A DNA stretch of 64,000 nt from Myxococcales bacterium. Lineage in GTDB: Bacteria; Myxococcota_A; Polyangia; Palsa-1104; JAEUJZ01. The translations under genes and the position numbers were made by a program. This document shows, piece by piece, positions 48,334 to 57,212 of the stretch. The stretch lies in NCBI GenBank assembly GCA_016794465.1, contig JAEUKA010000001.1, positions 264,049-328,048 on the forward strand. Reading direction: 5' to 3'. The notes under the pieces are model-generated. The model was given only the letters and a program-made list of their open reading frames with translations. It ran no database searches and had not been told where the DNA came from. Each line of letters starts with the position of its first letter. Positions within the stretch are counted from its first letter, which is position 1.

Positions 48334-49677
48334 ATGGTCCGACACCGAAGACGGATAGGGCTTGCGGTAGGTGGTTGTGCGACTGCGCTGGCGCTGTGGT
48401 GGGCAAAGCCAGTCGATCGTGCGCAGTCCGAGGCTGCGCAGCTGTCACCGGTCGATCGGCAGTATTTTGCAAGCCTCGCCAAGCTGGTGCAGGCCTCGCC
48501 GAGCGGTGCGCTGCCTTGTGCGGTGATTGACCTTACCCGGCTCGATGCCAACCTGGCCAAGGCGCGGGCGGCGCTGTCGGCTGATCAGCGGCTGCGCATC
48601 GTCGTCAAGTCGCTGCCGTCGATTGGACTGATTCGCTATCTCTTGGTGCGCAGTGGCAGTCGCGAGCTGATGGTGTTCCACGCTCCGCAGGTGCCGCTTT
48701 TGCTGCGCGAGCTGGCGGACCTTGGTTCTGTCGATATTTTGCTGGGCAAGCCGGCGCCGGCTGCGAGTGCCGAGCAGGTGCTTACCCAGCTTCCCGAGGC
48801 GGCTCAGCGGGTGAGCTGGCTGATTGATGACGCGCAGCGGCTCCGAGCGTATCGCGAGGTCGCCCGTAAGTCGGGACTGCGCCTGCGGATCAGCATCGAG
48901 CTGGATGTCGGCCTGCACCGAGGCGGCGTGCGTACCGAGGCCGAGCTACTCGAGCTACTCGATGAGATTGCCGCATCGCCCAGTGAGCTGACGCTAAGTG
49001 GCTTCATGGGCTACGACGGGCACGTTCCGCATGCACCGGGCTGGAACAAGCGGCAGGCGATTCAGCAGGCGCTGGTGGCGGTGCAGACGCGCTATCGGCA
49101 GTTTTACGACGCGGCCAAGGCCCATGCGCCGCAGTGGTTTGCCACAGCCAAAGATGCGCCTCGACTGGCTTTCAACAGTGGGGGCAGCAAGACGCTGCCG
49201 CTCTATGCAGGACTGCCGACGGTGGTAAACGATCTGGCGATGGGCTCGGGGCTGGTGCGTCCGGCCCATTTTTCCGACGAAGCGCTCGCGGATTTTGTCC
49301 CGGCGCTGTGGCTGGCGGTGCCGGTGCTCAAGAAGCAAGTGGCGCCGCCTTTGCCATTTCTCGACGGACTATGGGGGCTTTTTCGCTTCTGGGACCCGAA
49401 CCTGGCGGTGGGATTTTTTCTGTACGGCGGCACGTGGGATGCGCCGATTGTCTATCCGCTCGGCCTGCGACCGGGGCCATACAACGACGGGCCGATTCGC
49501 AACCTGCTGCCAAATCAGCAGCTCCTCACCGGTTCCCAGCACGTCCTTGCGGAGGTCGGTAGTGTCGTGCTGCTTCACCCCCGAGAGGCCGACAACTTTG
49601 CCGCGCTATCAGACCTGTATGCGATCCGTGGCGAACACATCGAGGCCCGCTGGCAGCCACTGTCGCCACTGAACTAA
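48334..49677 (+). CDS. PLP-dependent alanine racemase-fold (type III) protein with N-terminal membrane segment
   Basis: A 447-residue protein. The N-terminus carries a hydrophobic stretch (IGLAVGGCATALALWW, about 9-25), either a signal anchor or an uncleaved signal. The rest has the TIM-barrel plus beta layout of D-threonine aldolase/alanine racemase-type enzymes: the PLP Lys in IVVKSLPSIGL, RISIELDVGLHRGGV, LSGFMGYDGHV, AFNSGGSKTL and SVVLLHPREADN near the C-terminus. The reaction cannot be fixed; racemase or aldolase on a D-amino acid is the family norm. The ATG at 48334 follows TAGGCTGCGAC. Confidence 0.75.
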   Translation: MVRHRRRIGLAVGGCATALALWWAKPVDRAQSEAAQLSPVDRQYFASLAKLVQASPSGALPCAVIDLTRLDANLAKARAALSADQRLRIVVKSLPSIGLIRYLLVRSGSRELMVFHAPQVPLLLRELADLGSVDILLGKPAPAASAEQVLTQLPEAAQRVSWLIDDAQRLRAYREVARKSGLRLRISIELDVGLHRGGVRTEAELLELLDEIAASPSELTLSGFMGYDGHVPHAPGWNKRQAIQQALVAVQTRYRQFYDAAKAHAPQWFATAKDAPRLAFNSGGSKTLPLYAGLPTVVNDLAMGSGLVRPAHFSDEALADFVPALWLAVPVLKKQVAPPLPFLDGLWGLFRFWDPNLAVGFFLYGGTWDAPIVYPLGLRPGPYNDGPIRNLLPNQQLLTGSQHVLAEVGSVVLLHPREADNFAALSDLYAIRGEHIEARWQPLSPLN

Positions 49678-49692
49678 CAAAATCAGCAAAAA

Positions 49693-49781
49693 CTACGATT
49701 CGTAGCCAAGAACCTACAAAAACCTAACCCTACTTGTAGGCAGCTGGGCTACTTCTTGGTAAGACCGGTATCGCTACCGGT
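49693..49781. promoter_or_regulatory. three inverted repeats in the gap before the apyrase gene
   Basis: CTACGA-T-TCGTAG at 49693-49705, CCTACAA/TTGTAGG at 49713-49740 (7 bp stems, 14-base loop) and ACCGGTA-TCGC-TACCGGT at 49764-49781. Three in a row in a gap of 169 bp is striking; they may be terminators, a leader or operators. No T-run follows any of them. Confidence 0.4.
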
Positions 49782-49846
49782 GGCCGGCCTGCCGCTTATC
49801 TGACAGCTTCGACAACGACTACACCTTGCTTGCACTTGGAGGCGAC

Positions 49847-51163
49847 ATGCGTCCGCGTCCACTCCGCCTATTTTCTACAGTTCCACTGGTCTGTTTGCTC
49901 GCGATGCTTGGTTACCCCGATGAGGGTGCCCCGACGGAAGTAGCCCGCCCACCGGAGAGGACCGAGTCGGTACACCTGACCCTGGACCTGGGCTCGTCGG
50001 GAACGCGGTTCTGTATGTATCCGGTGTCGATTGATCGGTCAGGCGAGCGGGCAGGCGAGCGGTCAGGCGAGCGGTCAGGCGAGCGGGCAGGCGAGCGGAG
50101 TAGTGACCAGAAGCGCTGTCGGGTAGCCTCGCAGAATCCGGTCTGTGTCAAGCTCAGCGGCGGCATTGCGGCGCTGGTTCGCAACCACTCTCCCGAGGAA
50201 GTTCCAGCGCTGATCGGGCCGAAGCTGCAGAAGGCGTGGGAAGCGCTCGGGGACTCGCAGAAGAAGGGCAACCTGCAGCTGCGCGAGCGGATTCACGGAG
50301 TCGTGGCGCTGGGGACGGGCGGCTTCCGCAATCCCAGCACCAACCTGCCGGACCCGCGACCGGAGTTTCAGGCGGTGTGGGCCGAGATCAATCGCTTCTT
50401 CAAAGAAGAAGTGAAGCAGGAACAGGTGGTGGCGCGCACGATCAGCGGCCTAGAGGAAGCGCGGCTGGCGTGGCTGGGTGTGGCGCAGCAGATTCCGGCG
50501 AGCGTGCGGGACAGCTTCGCGATCATCGAGGTCGGTGGCGCGTCGATTCAGTTCGCTACCAGCGGTCGCAGTCTCGCCTATGAAGATCTGTACGCAGCCA
50601 GCGAGTACCGGGGTCAGGACTATGTCTTCCACAAGTTCGCACCGCCGAGCGGTCCGACGGCTCCGGGGTTTGATGCCTGCTTCCATCCGGGAGATCGCAA
50701 GCAGCAAGACGGGCCGGCCTGTATGGCGTTTTTGCGCGCAAATGTGTTCTCGGGAAGCTCGATCAATCAGCTGGCGTATCACTTCACACCGCGTCGGCTG
50801 TACGGACTAGGGGCGCCGTGGCTGGGCATCTTTGCCGATTATCCGTCCGGGCCGCCGTGGGCGCTCAAGAACGATCCTTCCTATAGTCCGAAGCTGTCGC
50901 CGGGCAACTTGGCGCGACTGGCCGAGAGAGTCTGCAAGCTGAGCGATGAAGAGATTGCGACGTTTGCGCCGAATGCGTTCGATCTGCGCAAGAATTCAGC
51001 GACGGGACTTGGCTCTGGGAAGGCGTGCTTTACGCTGTCCTATCACGCCGGTTTTTTGGAGTCGGTGGTGATGATCTCCCAAGATGCGGCGCTGCTGCCG
51101 GGCGGAGACGATCAGTGGGCTCGGGGTGCAGCCGTTACGCGTGAGTTCTTTCCAGACTGTTAG
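49847..51163 (+). CDS. GDA1/CD39-type nucleoside phosphatase (apyrase), exported
   Basis: A 438-residue protein with a signal peptide (LFSTVPLVCLLAMLG). Apyrase conserved regions are visible: LDLGSSGTRF (ACR1), VALGTGGFRNP (ACR2-like), ISGLEEARLAWLGV (ACR3, catalytic Glu), and IEVGGASIQFA (ACR4). These enzymes remove phosphates from nucleoside tri- and diphosphates, mainly outside the cell; they are common in eukaryotes and rare in bacteria (Legionella is a known case). A run of SGER/AGER units (residues of about 65-85, from 12-bp repeats) interrupts the early domain. The ATG at 49847 has GGAGG upstream. Confidence 0.8.
   Translation: MRPRPLRLFSTVPLVCLLAMLGYPDEGAPTEVARPPERTESVHLTLDLGSSGTRFCMYPVSIDRSGERAGERSGERSGERAGERSSDQKRCRVASQNPVCVKLSGGIAALVRNHSPEEVPALIGPKLQKAWEALGDSQKKGNLQLRERIHGVVALGTGGFRNPSTNLPDPRPEFQAVWAEINRFFKEEVKQEQVVARTISGLEEARLAWLGVAQQIPASVRDSFAIIEVGGASIQFATSGRSLAYEDLYAASEYRGQDYVFHKFAPPSGPTAPGFDACFHPGDRKQQDGPACMAFLRANVFSGSSINQLAYHFTPRRLYGLGAPWLGIFADYPSGPPWALKNDPSYSPKLSPGNLARLAERVCKLSDEEIATFAPNAFDLRKNSATGLGSGKACFTLSYHAGFLESVVMISQDAALLPGGDDQWARGAAVTREFFPDC
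50039..50098 (+). repeat. five 12-bp tandem repeats inside the apyrase gene
   Basis: Units TCAGGCGAGCGG or GCAGGCGAGCGG repeat five times without a gap, encoding SGER and AGER. The length is a multiple of three, so copy-number change would keep the frame. The insertion lies between ACR1 and ACR2, in a likely surface loop. Confidence 0.85.
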
Positions 51164-51186
51164 GGCGCTGCGCAGCAAGGAATTCC

Positions 51187-52272
51187 ATGCAAGCTTGTCC
51201 GATCTCTGCCGCTTCGGTTCGTCCACTTTCCTCGACGCTGCATCTGCCATTTCACATCTCCCAAGGCTCAGTGGAGCAGCTTGAGAACGTCCTTCTGGTC
51301 CTACAGGATGCGGAAGGGAAGGAGTCGCTTGGGGAAGCAGCGCCGTTTCCGGTCCTGACGGGAGACACGCAACAGACCGCACTTTTGGCGTGTCAGCAGC
51401 TTCTGGGGGAGCTTGTGGGAATGACTCCTGAAGCGGCGCTCTTGCGGCTGTATGACACGCTGTGGCCGGCGTTTGGGAAGACTCCGACCGCGCTCGCTGG
51501 CGTCGAGATCGCGCTGTGGGACTTGCAAGCGCAGCAGCAGGGACTTCCGCTGGCCAAGCTGTGGGGTTCTGCGGACTGGGAAGGAGCCGAGACAGACATC
51601 ACACTGCCCTGTCTCTCTGCTGCGGAAGTGACGACGTTTCATCGCCACTTTGTGAAGTATGAGTTTCCCTTTTTTAAGGTGAAAGTAGGTGGTGGCGCGC
51701 TGTCTGATGATGTCGCGCGGGTGATGGCGCTGCGGAGCTGTGTCGGGCCCGGTCTGCGGCTCAGTCTCGACGGAAATCAGGGTCTTACAGAGTCCCAAGC
51801 AGAGACTCTCATCACTACGCTGGCCAGCTATGACATTCAGCCACTCTTTTTTGAACAGCCGCTGGCGGCGGAGGATCTGCTCGGAATGGCGCGTCTTGGT
51901 GCGCGCTTGCCGATTCCGATCTGTGCCGATGAGTCAGTCTGTTCGGTGGCGGATGTGCAGCGCGTCATCGAGCTTAGGGCGGCACGGATGGTGAATCTAA
52001 AGTTTATGAAGTCGGGGGTTCGGGAGTCGCTGCGGATGGCCGAGCTGGCCGCGCGGAGTCACCTTTCGCTGATGATTGGCGGCATGGTGGAAAGTGAGAT
52101 CGCGATGACTGCGTCTCTGCATGCGGTATGCGGAACCGGCCTGATCTCAGTCTGTGATCTGGATACGCCGTTCTTTTTGACCGAGCGCTTTACCCGCCAC
52201 AGTCCCTATCATGGACACTCTGCTCAGCTAAAGTTACCGACGGGAAATGGACTGGGTCTGACGCTTTTGTAA
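51187..52272 (+). CDS. enolase-superfamily dipeptide epimerase (Ala-Glu epimerase type)
   Basis: A 361-residue member of the mandelate racemase/muconate-lactonizing group. Seen: an N-terminal capping domain to about 125, then the barrel with FFKVKVGG (KxK base), LSLDGNQGL (metal Asp), LFFEQPL (metal Glu), ICADESVC (metal Asp), LKFMKSG (second base Lys) and GGMVESEIAMTA with CDLDTPFF. This pattern is typical of L-Ala-D/L-Glu epimerases, used to recycle peptidoglycan peptides; specificity is inferred. The ATG follows AAGGA. It converges with the DUF2804 gene 18 bp on. Confidence 0.87.
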   Translation: MQACPISAASVRPLSSTLHLPFHISQGSVEQLENVLLVLQDAEGKESLGEAAPFPVLTGDTQQTALLACQQLLGELVGMTPEAALLRLYDTLWPAFGKTPTALAGVEIALWDLQAQQQGLPLAKLWGSADWEGAETDITLPCLSAAEVTTFHRHFVKYEFPFFKVKVGGGALSDDVARVMALRSCVGPGLRLSLDGNQGLTESQAETLITTLASYDIQPLFFEQPLAAEDLLGMARLGARLPIPICADESVCSVADVQRVIELRAARMVNLKFMKSGVRESLRMAELAARSHLSLMIGGMVESEIAMTASLHAVCGTGLISVCDLDTPFFLTERFTRHSPYHGHSAQLKLPTGNGLGLTLL

Positions 52273-52290
52273 AGCTGTGTGATCGGGGAA

Positions 52291-53334
52291 TCACCACACG
52301 CTGTGATGCGTCTCGACCACTCCCAACAGGCCATTCACAGAGATCGAAGGGAGGGCTCCGTCTTTGGGACAGAGAGTCCCTTGGTAGGTGCCGTAAGGCT
52401 GGATGAAGTTGCTCTTTAGGACTCCCGCGTTGAGCTGTTCTTCGCGGGTTCCCAGGGGTGTAAAGACAAGATCCACTTCTGGACTCCCAGTCGATCTGCT
52501 GCGGATCTTCCATGGCTCGCAGCGCGGACTGTGGGGCAGCTCGAACTGCACTCCACCGAGCAGATAGACGCGACCATCTAGCCACAGCGCATTCTCTTGG
52601 GAGTCGCCCTGTTCGTCGTCGTACACCTGCGCCGACAAGTTGAGCCCAACCAGGCTCCCTTGCGGAGTCCGTCCTTGCAGCGCGCTCCACTGCCAGCGCG
52701 TCTCTCTTAGCGCCACCGAGCGGGTCCAGTCGATTCCGGCCACGGCCTCCCCAAGATCGATGTGCTCCTTCCCGGCCTGTAGGAATCCCCGGGTACGCAG
52801 TCCAGAGGCCTTGTGAGTGTACGCCGGCATTCCGGTTGGGAGTCTGTAGAGCAGCGCCAGGGAGTCGGCTTCTTCGACGAAAAACTCGCCATGAAGGTGC
52901 TTTTCCCCAAGCTGTAGGTTCACCGCAACCTGCCAGCCGTGCTGTCCACGTTCGGGTCCACTTTCACGTTGTTGATACGTCACACAGAGCGAGCTTGGAC
53001 CGCTCTGCCAGCTGGTCTTTCCCTGCACAGAGCTCTCGGCAAACGACATTCCCAAAGACAGCGGAGCCAGGTGGCTGAACTCCCACTTCATCGTCGGAGA
53101 TTCTCGATCAACCAGATAGGAAAAGACCTTGCAGGCATACCCCAGTCGAACCACTGCAAACGCGAAAAACCAGCGCGGAGAAGTCACGCTTAGGTAGTGC
53201 CATTCCTTTAAGCGAAAGCGACCGAGCAGACCGGGAGCCACGATGTCGGGAAGCGGAATCGGTCGGGAAAAGCGACCAAAGTGATAGGAATCGCCGCTGC
53301 GAGCAGAGGGAGGAGGAGCCGCTGAAAACACCAT
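52291..53334 (-). CDS. DUF2804 family protein
   Basis: A 347-residue protein resembling DUF2804, a family of unknown function. Landmarks: GRFRLKEWHYLSVTSPRWFF near the N-terminus, and LNLSAQVYDDEQGDSQENA and YLLGGVQFELP in the middle. No signal peptide, membrane segment or catalytic motif. It starts at an ATG 54 bp after the WD40 gene on the same strand and converges with the epimerase. Confidence 0.8.
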   Translation of the reverse strand: MVFSAAPPPSARSGDSYHFGRFSRPIPLPDIVAPGLLGRFRLKEWHYLSVTSPRWFFAFAVVRLGYACKVFSYLVDRESPTMKWEFSHLAPLSLGMSFAESSVQGKTSWQSGPSSLCVTYQQRESGPERGQHGWQVAVNLQLGEKHLHGEFFVEEADSLALLYRLPTGMPAYTHKASGLRTRGFLQAGKEHIDLGEAVAGIDWTRSVALRETRWQWSALQGRTPQGSLVGLNLSAQVYDDEQGDSQENALWLDGRVYLLGGVQFELPHSPRCEPWKIRSRSTGSPEVDLVFTPLGTREEQLNAGVLKSNFIQPYGTYQGTLCPKDGALPSISVNGLLGVVETHHSVW

Positions 53335-53388
53335 GTCCGATTCATATCAGCTGCACAAAATTCGTCGCAGAAAAACGCGAAGATCGAG

Positions 53389-56300
53389 CTACTTACACTC
53401 ACTGGGATCGACGGAGCTTGCGGTCAGCTTCATGCCATCCAACCGGAACGGAACGAAGCAGCGAAGCCACCGGGCGACCTCGGCAGAGGTTCTCTGTTCG
53501 GCGCGAATGTCCCACATCAGGTGCCGTCCGTTCTCGTCGCTGGAGAACAGCGTCCGCCCATCCGGACTGATCAGGATTCTGTTCGCCGCCAGACCTTTTA
53601 ACTCCGCGATCAGCTTGCCTGTCTCGACGTGCCACTGCCGAATCGCATCGTCTTCATGCGTGGTAAAGAGCCGCTTGCCATCTGGACTCAGTCTCACATC
53701 ACGGAGCGGACTCTGCGGCTTGGCCAGCGACATCACCAGGCGACCGCTGCTGGTTTCCCAGATGCGTACCGAGTCGTCGTTGTGCAAAGACAAAAGATGC
53801 TTTCCGCCGGGCCCGAAGGTGACGCGCTGGAAGTCCTGCATCGACGCTGGCAGCTCCCACAGCTTCTTGCCGGTTTCGGTATCGATGACGACGGGAGCAA
53901 GCTCGGACTGGGCACTGAAGACAAGGTGACTCTCGTCGCTCCATGCAAACACTCCACCAAGCTGCTCGAAGATGATATCGCCCGTCGGAAGAGGACGCAG
54001 CCAGCGGCTCTTGCCTTGCGCCTCGATGAACAGCTGCTTGCCGTCGCGGCTGAAGTCGAACACCACCGGCGGCGTTGTGGTCTTGCTGGCCTGGACGGCG
54101 ATTGGGGCCGAGCCATCAAACGGATACAGCTTCACATTGCCCAGGACCTTGGCGGTTGCGGGCACGGCCACGACAGCAAATCGTCCGTCGGGCGTCACTG
54201 CGACCTCGGCGGCATTGGCGGGCAAGCGGCGCTGCTCCCCGAGCGTCCGTCCCGTCACTGCATCCATTACCCGCACCAGCGGCAGATCACTGACGATGGC
54301 GATGCGCTTGCCGTCGGGAAGCCAGCGCACACTGCGCAGCTCGGCGCCGAGCCCGGTGCTCTGGCTCTGCATCCGACCGCGTGGCAGATCCCAGACCGTG
54401 ACGCGGCCGCGACGGTCGCCGATGGCCAGCCGCGAGCTCGACGAGTTGTAAGACAGAGTCCCACTTGGTACTTCGGCGAGCGCCCGACCCGTGGTGGTGT
54501 CATGAAGGCGTGATTTCCCGTCGGTGTGCACCATGACGAGGTAGCGACCGTCGGGGCTTATCGATCCGCTCTCGCGGTCCTCGCCGCTGCCTTGGATGCG
54601 GGCGAGCTGCTTCCCGGACCGCGTGTCCCAGATGATGACGTTGTGACCGACATCGCGCACAATCAGTCGCTGACCGTCAGCGCTGAACTGAGCCTCGACG
54701 GCGCGCTGCATCGACAGTGGAATGACGGTGTGCCCGCTCGCAGCCTCGCTGAAGGTTCGTGTCTGCGTCTTGCCGATGCCGGGATCGACTCGGTGGACCC
54801 CGATGCGCTGCTGGCTGTCAGAAAACGACAGATAACGCACGTCGCTGCCGAAGCCGATGCTGGTGGTCAGCGGTGATACCGACATGGTGAAGCGCTGGCG
54901 TGAGTCGGCGACCTCCCAGACGGTGAGCTGATGCTTGTGGTCGAGGATGCCGAAGTAGGCGCTCTCGGGGCTCCATTGTCCGTCGAGAACTGGATTTTTA
55001 CCTTGATTTACCACTCCGACTTGCTGGCCGGTGGCGGTGACCCAAAATCGCACAGTGCCGTCGGTGCTGATCGTCGCAAGATAGAGGCCACTGGGGCTAA
55101 ACGACACATCTTGCAGGGTTCCGACGGTGCCGCCAAGCTGGACCTCGCGACCGCTGGCGGACTCGTACAGGCCGACGCTGCTGGGGTTGCGGACGAGGAT
55201 GTGGCGACCACTGACGCTCCAGGTGATCTTGGTCTTGCCGTCTTCGTTTTCGTCATCGTCGTCGAGAACTGCGAGCTTGCGACCGCTTTCGGTGTCCCAC
55301 AGCGAGACGGTGCCGGTATCGGTCTGCGTCACGACCTGTCTGCCATCCGGGCTCTGAACGATCTGGCGGACACTGCCGCGCTTTTCACCGAGGACGGCGA
55401 CAAATGAGCCCTCGATGACGTTCCACAAGCAGGCTGTCGTCGCGCTGCCGTCGCCATCCGGACTTGCGCCTTTGTGGATTGTGAGCGCTCGGCGTCCGTC
55501 GAGAGTGAACTGCGTCTCGACGATCGCGGTCTGCTGGTAGCGCAGCTGGGCGTAGTTCTTTCCCGTCGTCAAGTCGAACAGCTGCGGACGGGTGCCAGTC
55601 CCAAAAACGACTGCCCGCCGACCATCCGCCGAGAACTGGGCCTTCATTCCTTCTTCGATGAGCTTCAAGCGGCCTTCGACGGTGTCCCAGATCCGAATCT
55701 TGTGGACAGCCTCGGTGCGCTCGATCTGGACGTAGCGGCCACCGGGGGCAAATCTGACATCGGTGGTGCCTTCTGCGTCGCTGCCGCGAAGCTCGGCGAG
55801 TGCTTTGCCGGTGCTCATGTCCCACAGCTGGATGAGATCGCTTGGGCGGTCGCCTCGGCTGACGGTGAGCAGTCTTCGCCCGTCGCTGCTGATCCGCACG
55901 ACGCTGACATCGACGGCGGGCAGGCTGGCGACGAGAGCGCCGCGCTCCGGTTCCCAGATCTGGACCTGGCTGCGATTGTCGATGGAGTAAAAGCGCTGAC
56001 CGTCGGAAGAAACGACGACCTCGACGATCGGCTGACTCGGCACGGCAGGCTGAGGAATGCGCCGGCCCGTGGTGCCATCCCACAGCGAGAGCGAGCCAAA
56101 CCAGCTCAAGGTCAGGATGCGCTGGCCACTCGGGAAAAATCGCGCCAGCTTGAGGTCCGCCTGCTGATCAACGAGGACACTTTCCAGCGACGACACCCGG
56201 CGCATCGCGTCGCCCAGCCACTCTAGCGCGAGCGGCTCACCGACGCCTTGCTCGAAGGCTTTGCCAAGATACAGGGCGGCTTCGTAGTTGCGACCGGCCA

Positions 56301-57102
56301 GCAGCGCCCGCCGACCTTGCTCGAGGTTGACAAATGCCGGCAGCTCCGTCGCAGGCACGCGATTTTCGACCCGGACAGGGGCTGGCGGAGGCGGCGCGAC
56401 CGGAGGCGGTGGAGGAAAGGGCGCAGCCACCGGAGTCGGCGTGGGTACAGGCTTGGCGATGGCTTGCTCAGTGGCAACGGGCGCCGGTTCAGCGGGTTTT
56501 TTGTCTGCCGGGACCGTTTTGGCGGTTGGGACTGCTTTTGCGGCGCCTGCGCCTGTTTTGGCCCACGCTGCGGGCCTGGGCTTGAGGGGTCCGCCGATCG
56601 CTTTGGCCGGCATGGCCGGAGCCGCCGGTTGAGTCGCCTCTGGCTTCGGCGCTGGAGCGGTCGGATCGGCTGCTGGCGGGGCCGCAGGCATTGACGCAGC
56701 GGGCGTTGCAGCAGGCTTGAGCGGAGGCTGGACTGGAGGCTTTGCAGCGGGCTTGACCTGAGGCTGAGGCTTTGCAGCGGGCTTGACCTGAGGCTGAGCT
56801 TGAGGCTTTGCAGCGGGCTTGACCTGAGGCTGAGGCTTTGCGACGGGCTTGACCTGAGGCTGAGGCTGAGGCTTTGCGACGGGCTTGACCTGAGGCTGAG
56901 GCTTCGTGGCAGTCTGCTCAGCGGCAGTCGGCGAGGGTGCTGGGGCTGCTGCGGTCGTCACCGGCTTGACGGGAGCCGTCTGAGCTTGCTCACCTGCAGA
57001 AGGCTTGGCTGGGCCGCCAGCTTCCGTGGTCTGAGCCTCGGCAGCCTCGACCGCTAGTGCAAGCGAAAGCGGAATCGCCAGCGAAAAGAACCGTCGCGTC
57101 AT
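53389..57102 (-). CDS. exported WD40-repeat protein with Pro/Lys-rich N-terminal tail
   Basis: A 1237-residue protein. A signal peptide (RRFFSLAIPLSLALA, cleavage near AEA) leads to a 250-residue Pro, Ala, Lys and Gln-rich segment with repeated QPQVKPAAKP units. From about 300 the rest is a long run of WD40-type blades (e.g. LTLSWFGSLSLWDGTTGR, VSLWDTESGRKLAVL, VRIWETSSGRLVMSL), enough for two propellers. The usual GH and WD dipeptides are often degenerate. A secreted or periplasmic scaffold. The ATG at 57102 follows GGGGGGGCGGTAC. It lies 110 bp after the permease gene. Confidence 0.85.
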   Translation of the reverse strand: MTRRFFSLAIPLSLALAVEAAEAQTTEAGGPAKPSAGEQAQTAPVKPVTTAAAPAPSPTAAEQTATKPQPQVKPVAKPQPQPQVKPVAKPQPQVKPAAKPQAQPQVKPAAKPQPQVKPAAKPPVQPPLKPAATPAASMPAAPPAADPTAPAPKPEATQPAAPAMPAKAIGGPLKPRPAAWAKTGAGAAKAVPTAKTVPADKKPAEPAPVATEQAIAKPVPTPTPVAAPFPPPPPVAPPPPAPVRVENRVPATELPAFVNLEQGRRALLAGRNYEAALYLGKAFEQGVGEPLALEWLGDAMRRVSSLESVLVDQQADLKLARFFPSGQRILTLSWFGSLSLWDGTTGRRIPQPAVPSQPIVEVVVSSDGQRFYSIDNRSQVQIWEPERGALVASLPAVDVSVVRISSDGRRLLTVSRGDRPSDLIQLWDMSTGKALAELRGSDAEGTTDVRFAPGGRYVQIERTEAVHKIRIWDTVEGRLKLIEEGMKAQFSADGRRAVVFGTGTRPQLFDLTTGKNYAQLRYQQTAIVETQFTLDGRRALTIHKGASPDGDGSATTACLWNVIEGSFVAVLGEKRGSVRQIVQSPDGRQVVTQTDTGTVSLWDTESGRKLAVLDDDDENEDGKTKITWSVSGRHILVRNPSSVGLYESASGREVQLGGTVGTLQDVSFSPSGLYLATISTDGTVRFWVTATGQQVGVVNQGKNPVLDGQWSPESAYFGILDHKHQLTVWEVADSRQRFTMSVSPLTTSIGFGSDVRYLSFSDSQQRIGVHRVDPGIGKTQTRTFSEAASGHTVIPLSMQRAVEAQFSADGQRLIVRDVGHNVIIWDTRSGKQLARIQGSGEDRESGSISPDGRYLVMVHTDGKSRLHDTTTGRALAEVPSGTLSYNSSSSRLAIGDRRGRVTVWDLPRGRMQSQSTGLGAELRSVRWLPDGKRIAIVSDLPLVRVMDAVTGRTLGEQRRLPANAAEVAVTPDGRFAVVAVPATAKVLGNVKLYPFDGSAPIAVQASKTTTPPVVFDFSRDGKQLFIEAQGKSRWLRPLPTGDIIFEQLGGVFAWSDESHLVFSAQSELAPVVIDTETGKKLWELPASMQDFQRVTFGPGGKHLLSLHNDDSVRIWETSSGRLVMSLAKPQSPLRDVRLSPDGKRLFTTHEDDAIRQWHVETGKLIAELKGLAANRILISPDGRTLFSSDENGRHLMWDIRAEQRTSAEVARWLRCFVPFRLDGMKLTASSVDPSECK
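56737..56912 (-). repeat. imperfect 24-36 bp tandem repeats in the WD40 gene
   Basis: Units around AGGCTTTGCAGCGGGCTTGA are repeated about five times, with units of 24, 30 or 36 bp, encoding QPQVKPAAKP and QPQVKPVAKP. All lengths are multiples of six or three, keeping the frame. Such segments vary in number by slippage. Confidence 0.8.
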
Positions 57103-57212
57103 GTACCGCCCCCCCAAGGGCAAAGCCCGCAGTGTGCGGGTAGCGGCTCATTTTACGATCTCTATCGCCCCGAAAGCCATCGGAAATACGCCGGCGCAGG
57201 TGGGCTTGGCGG

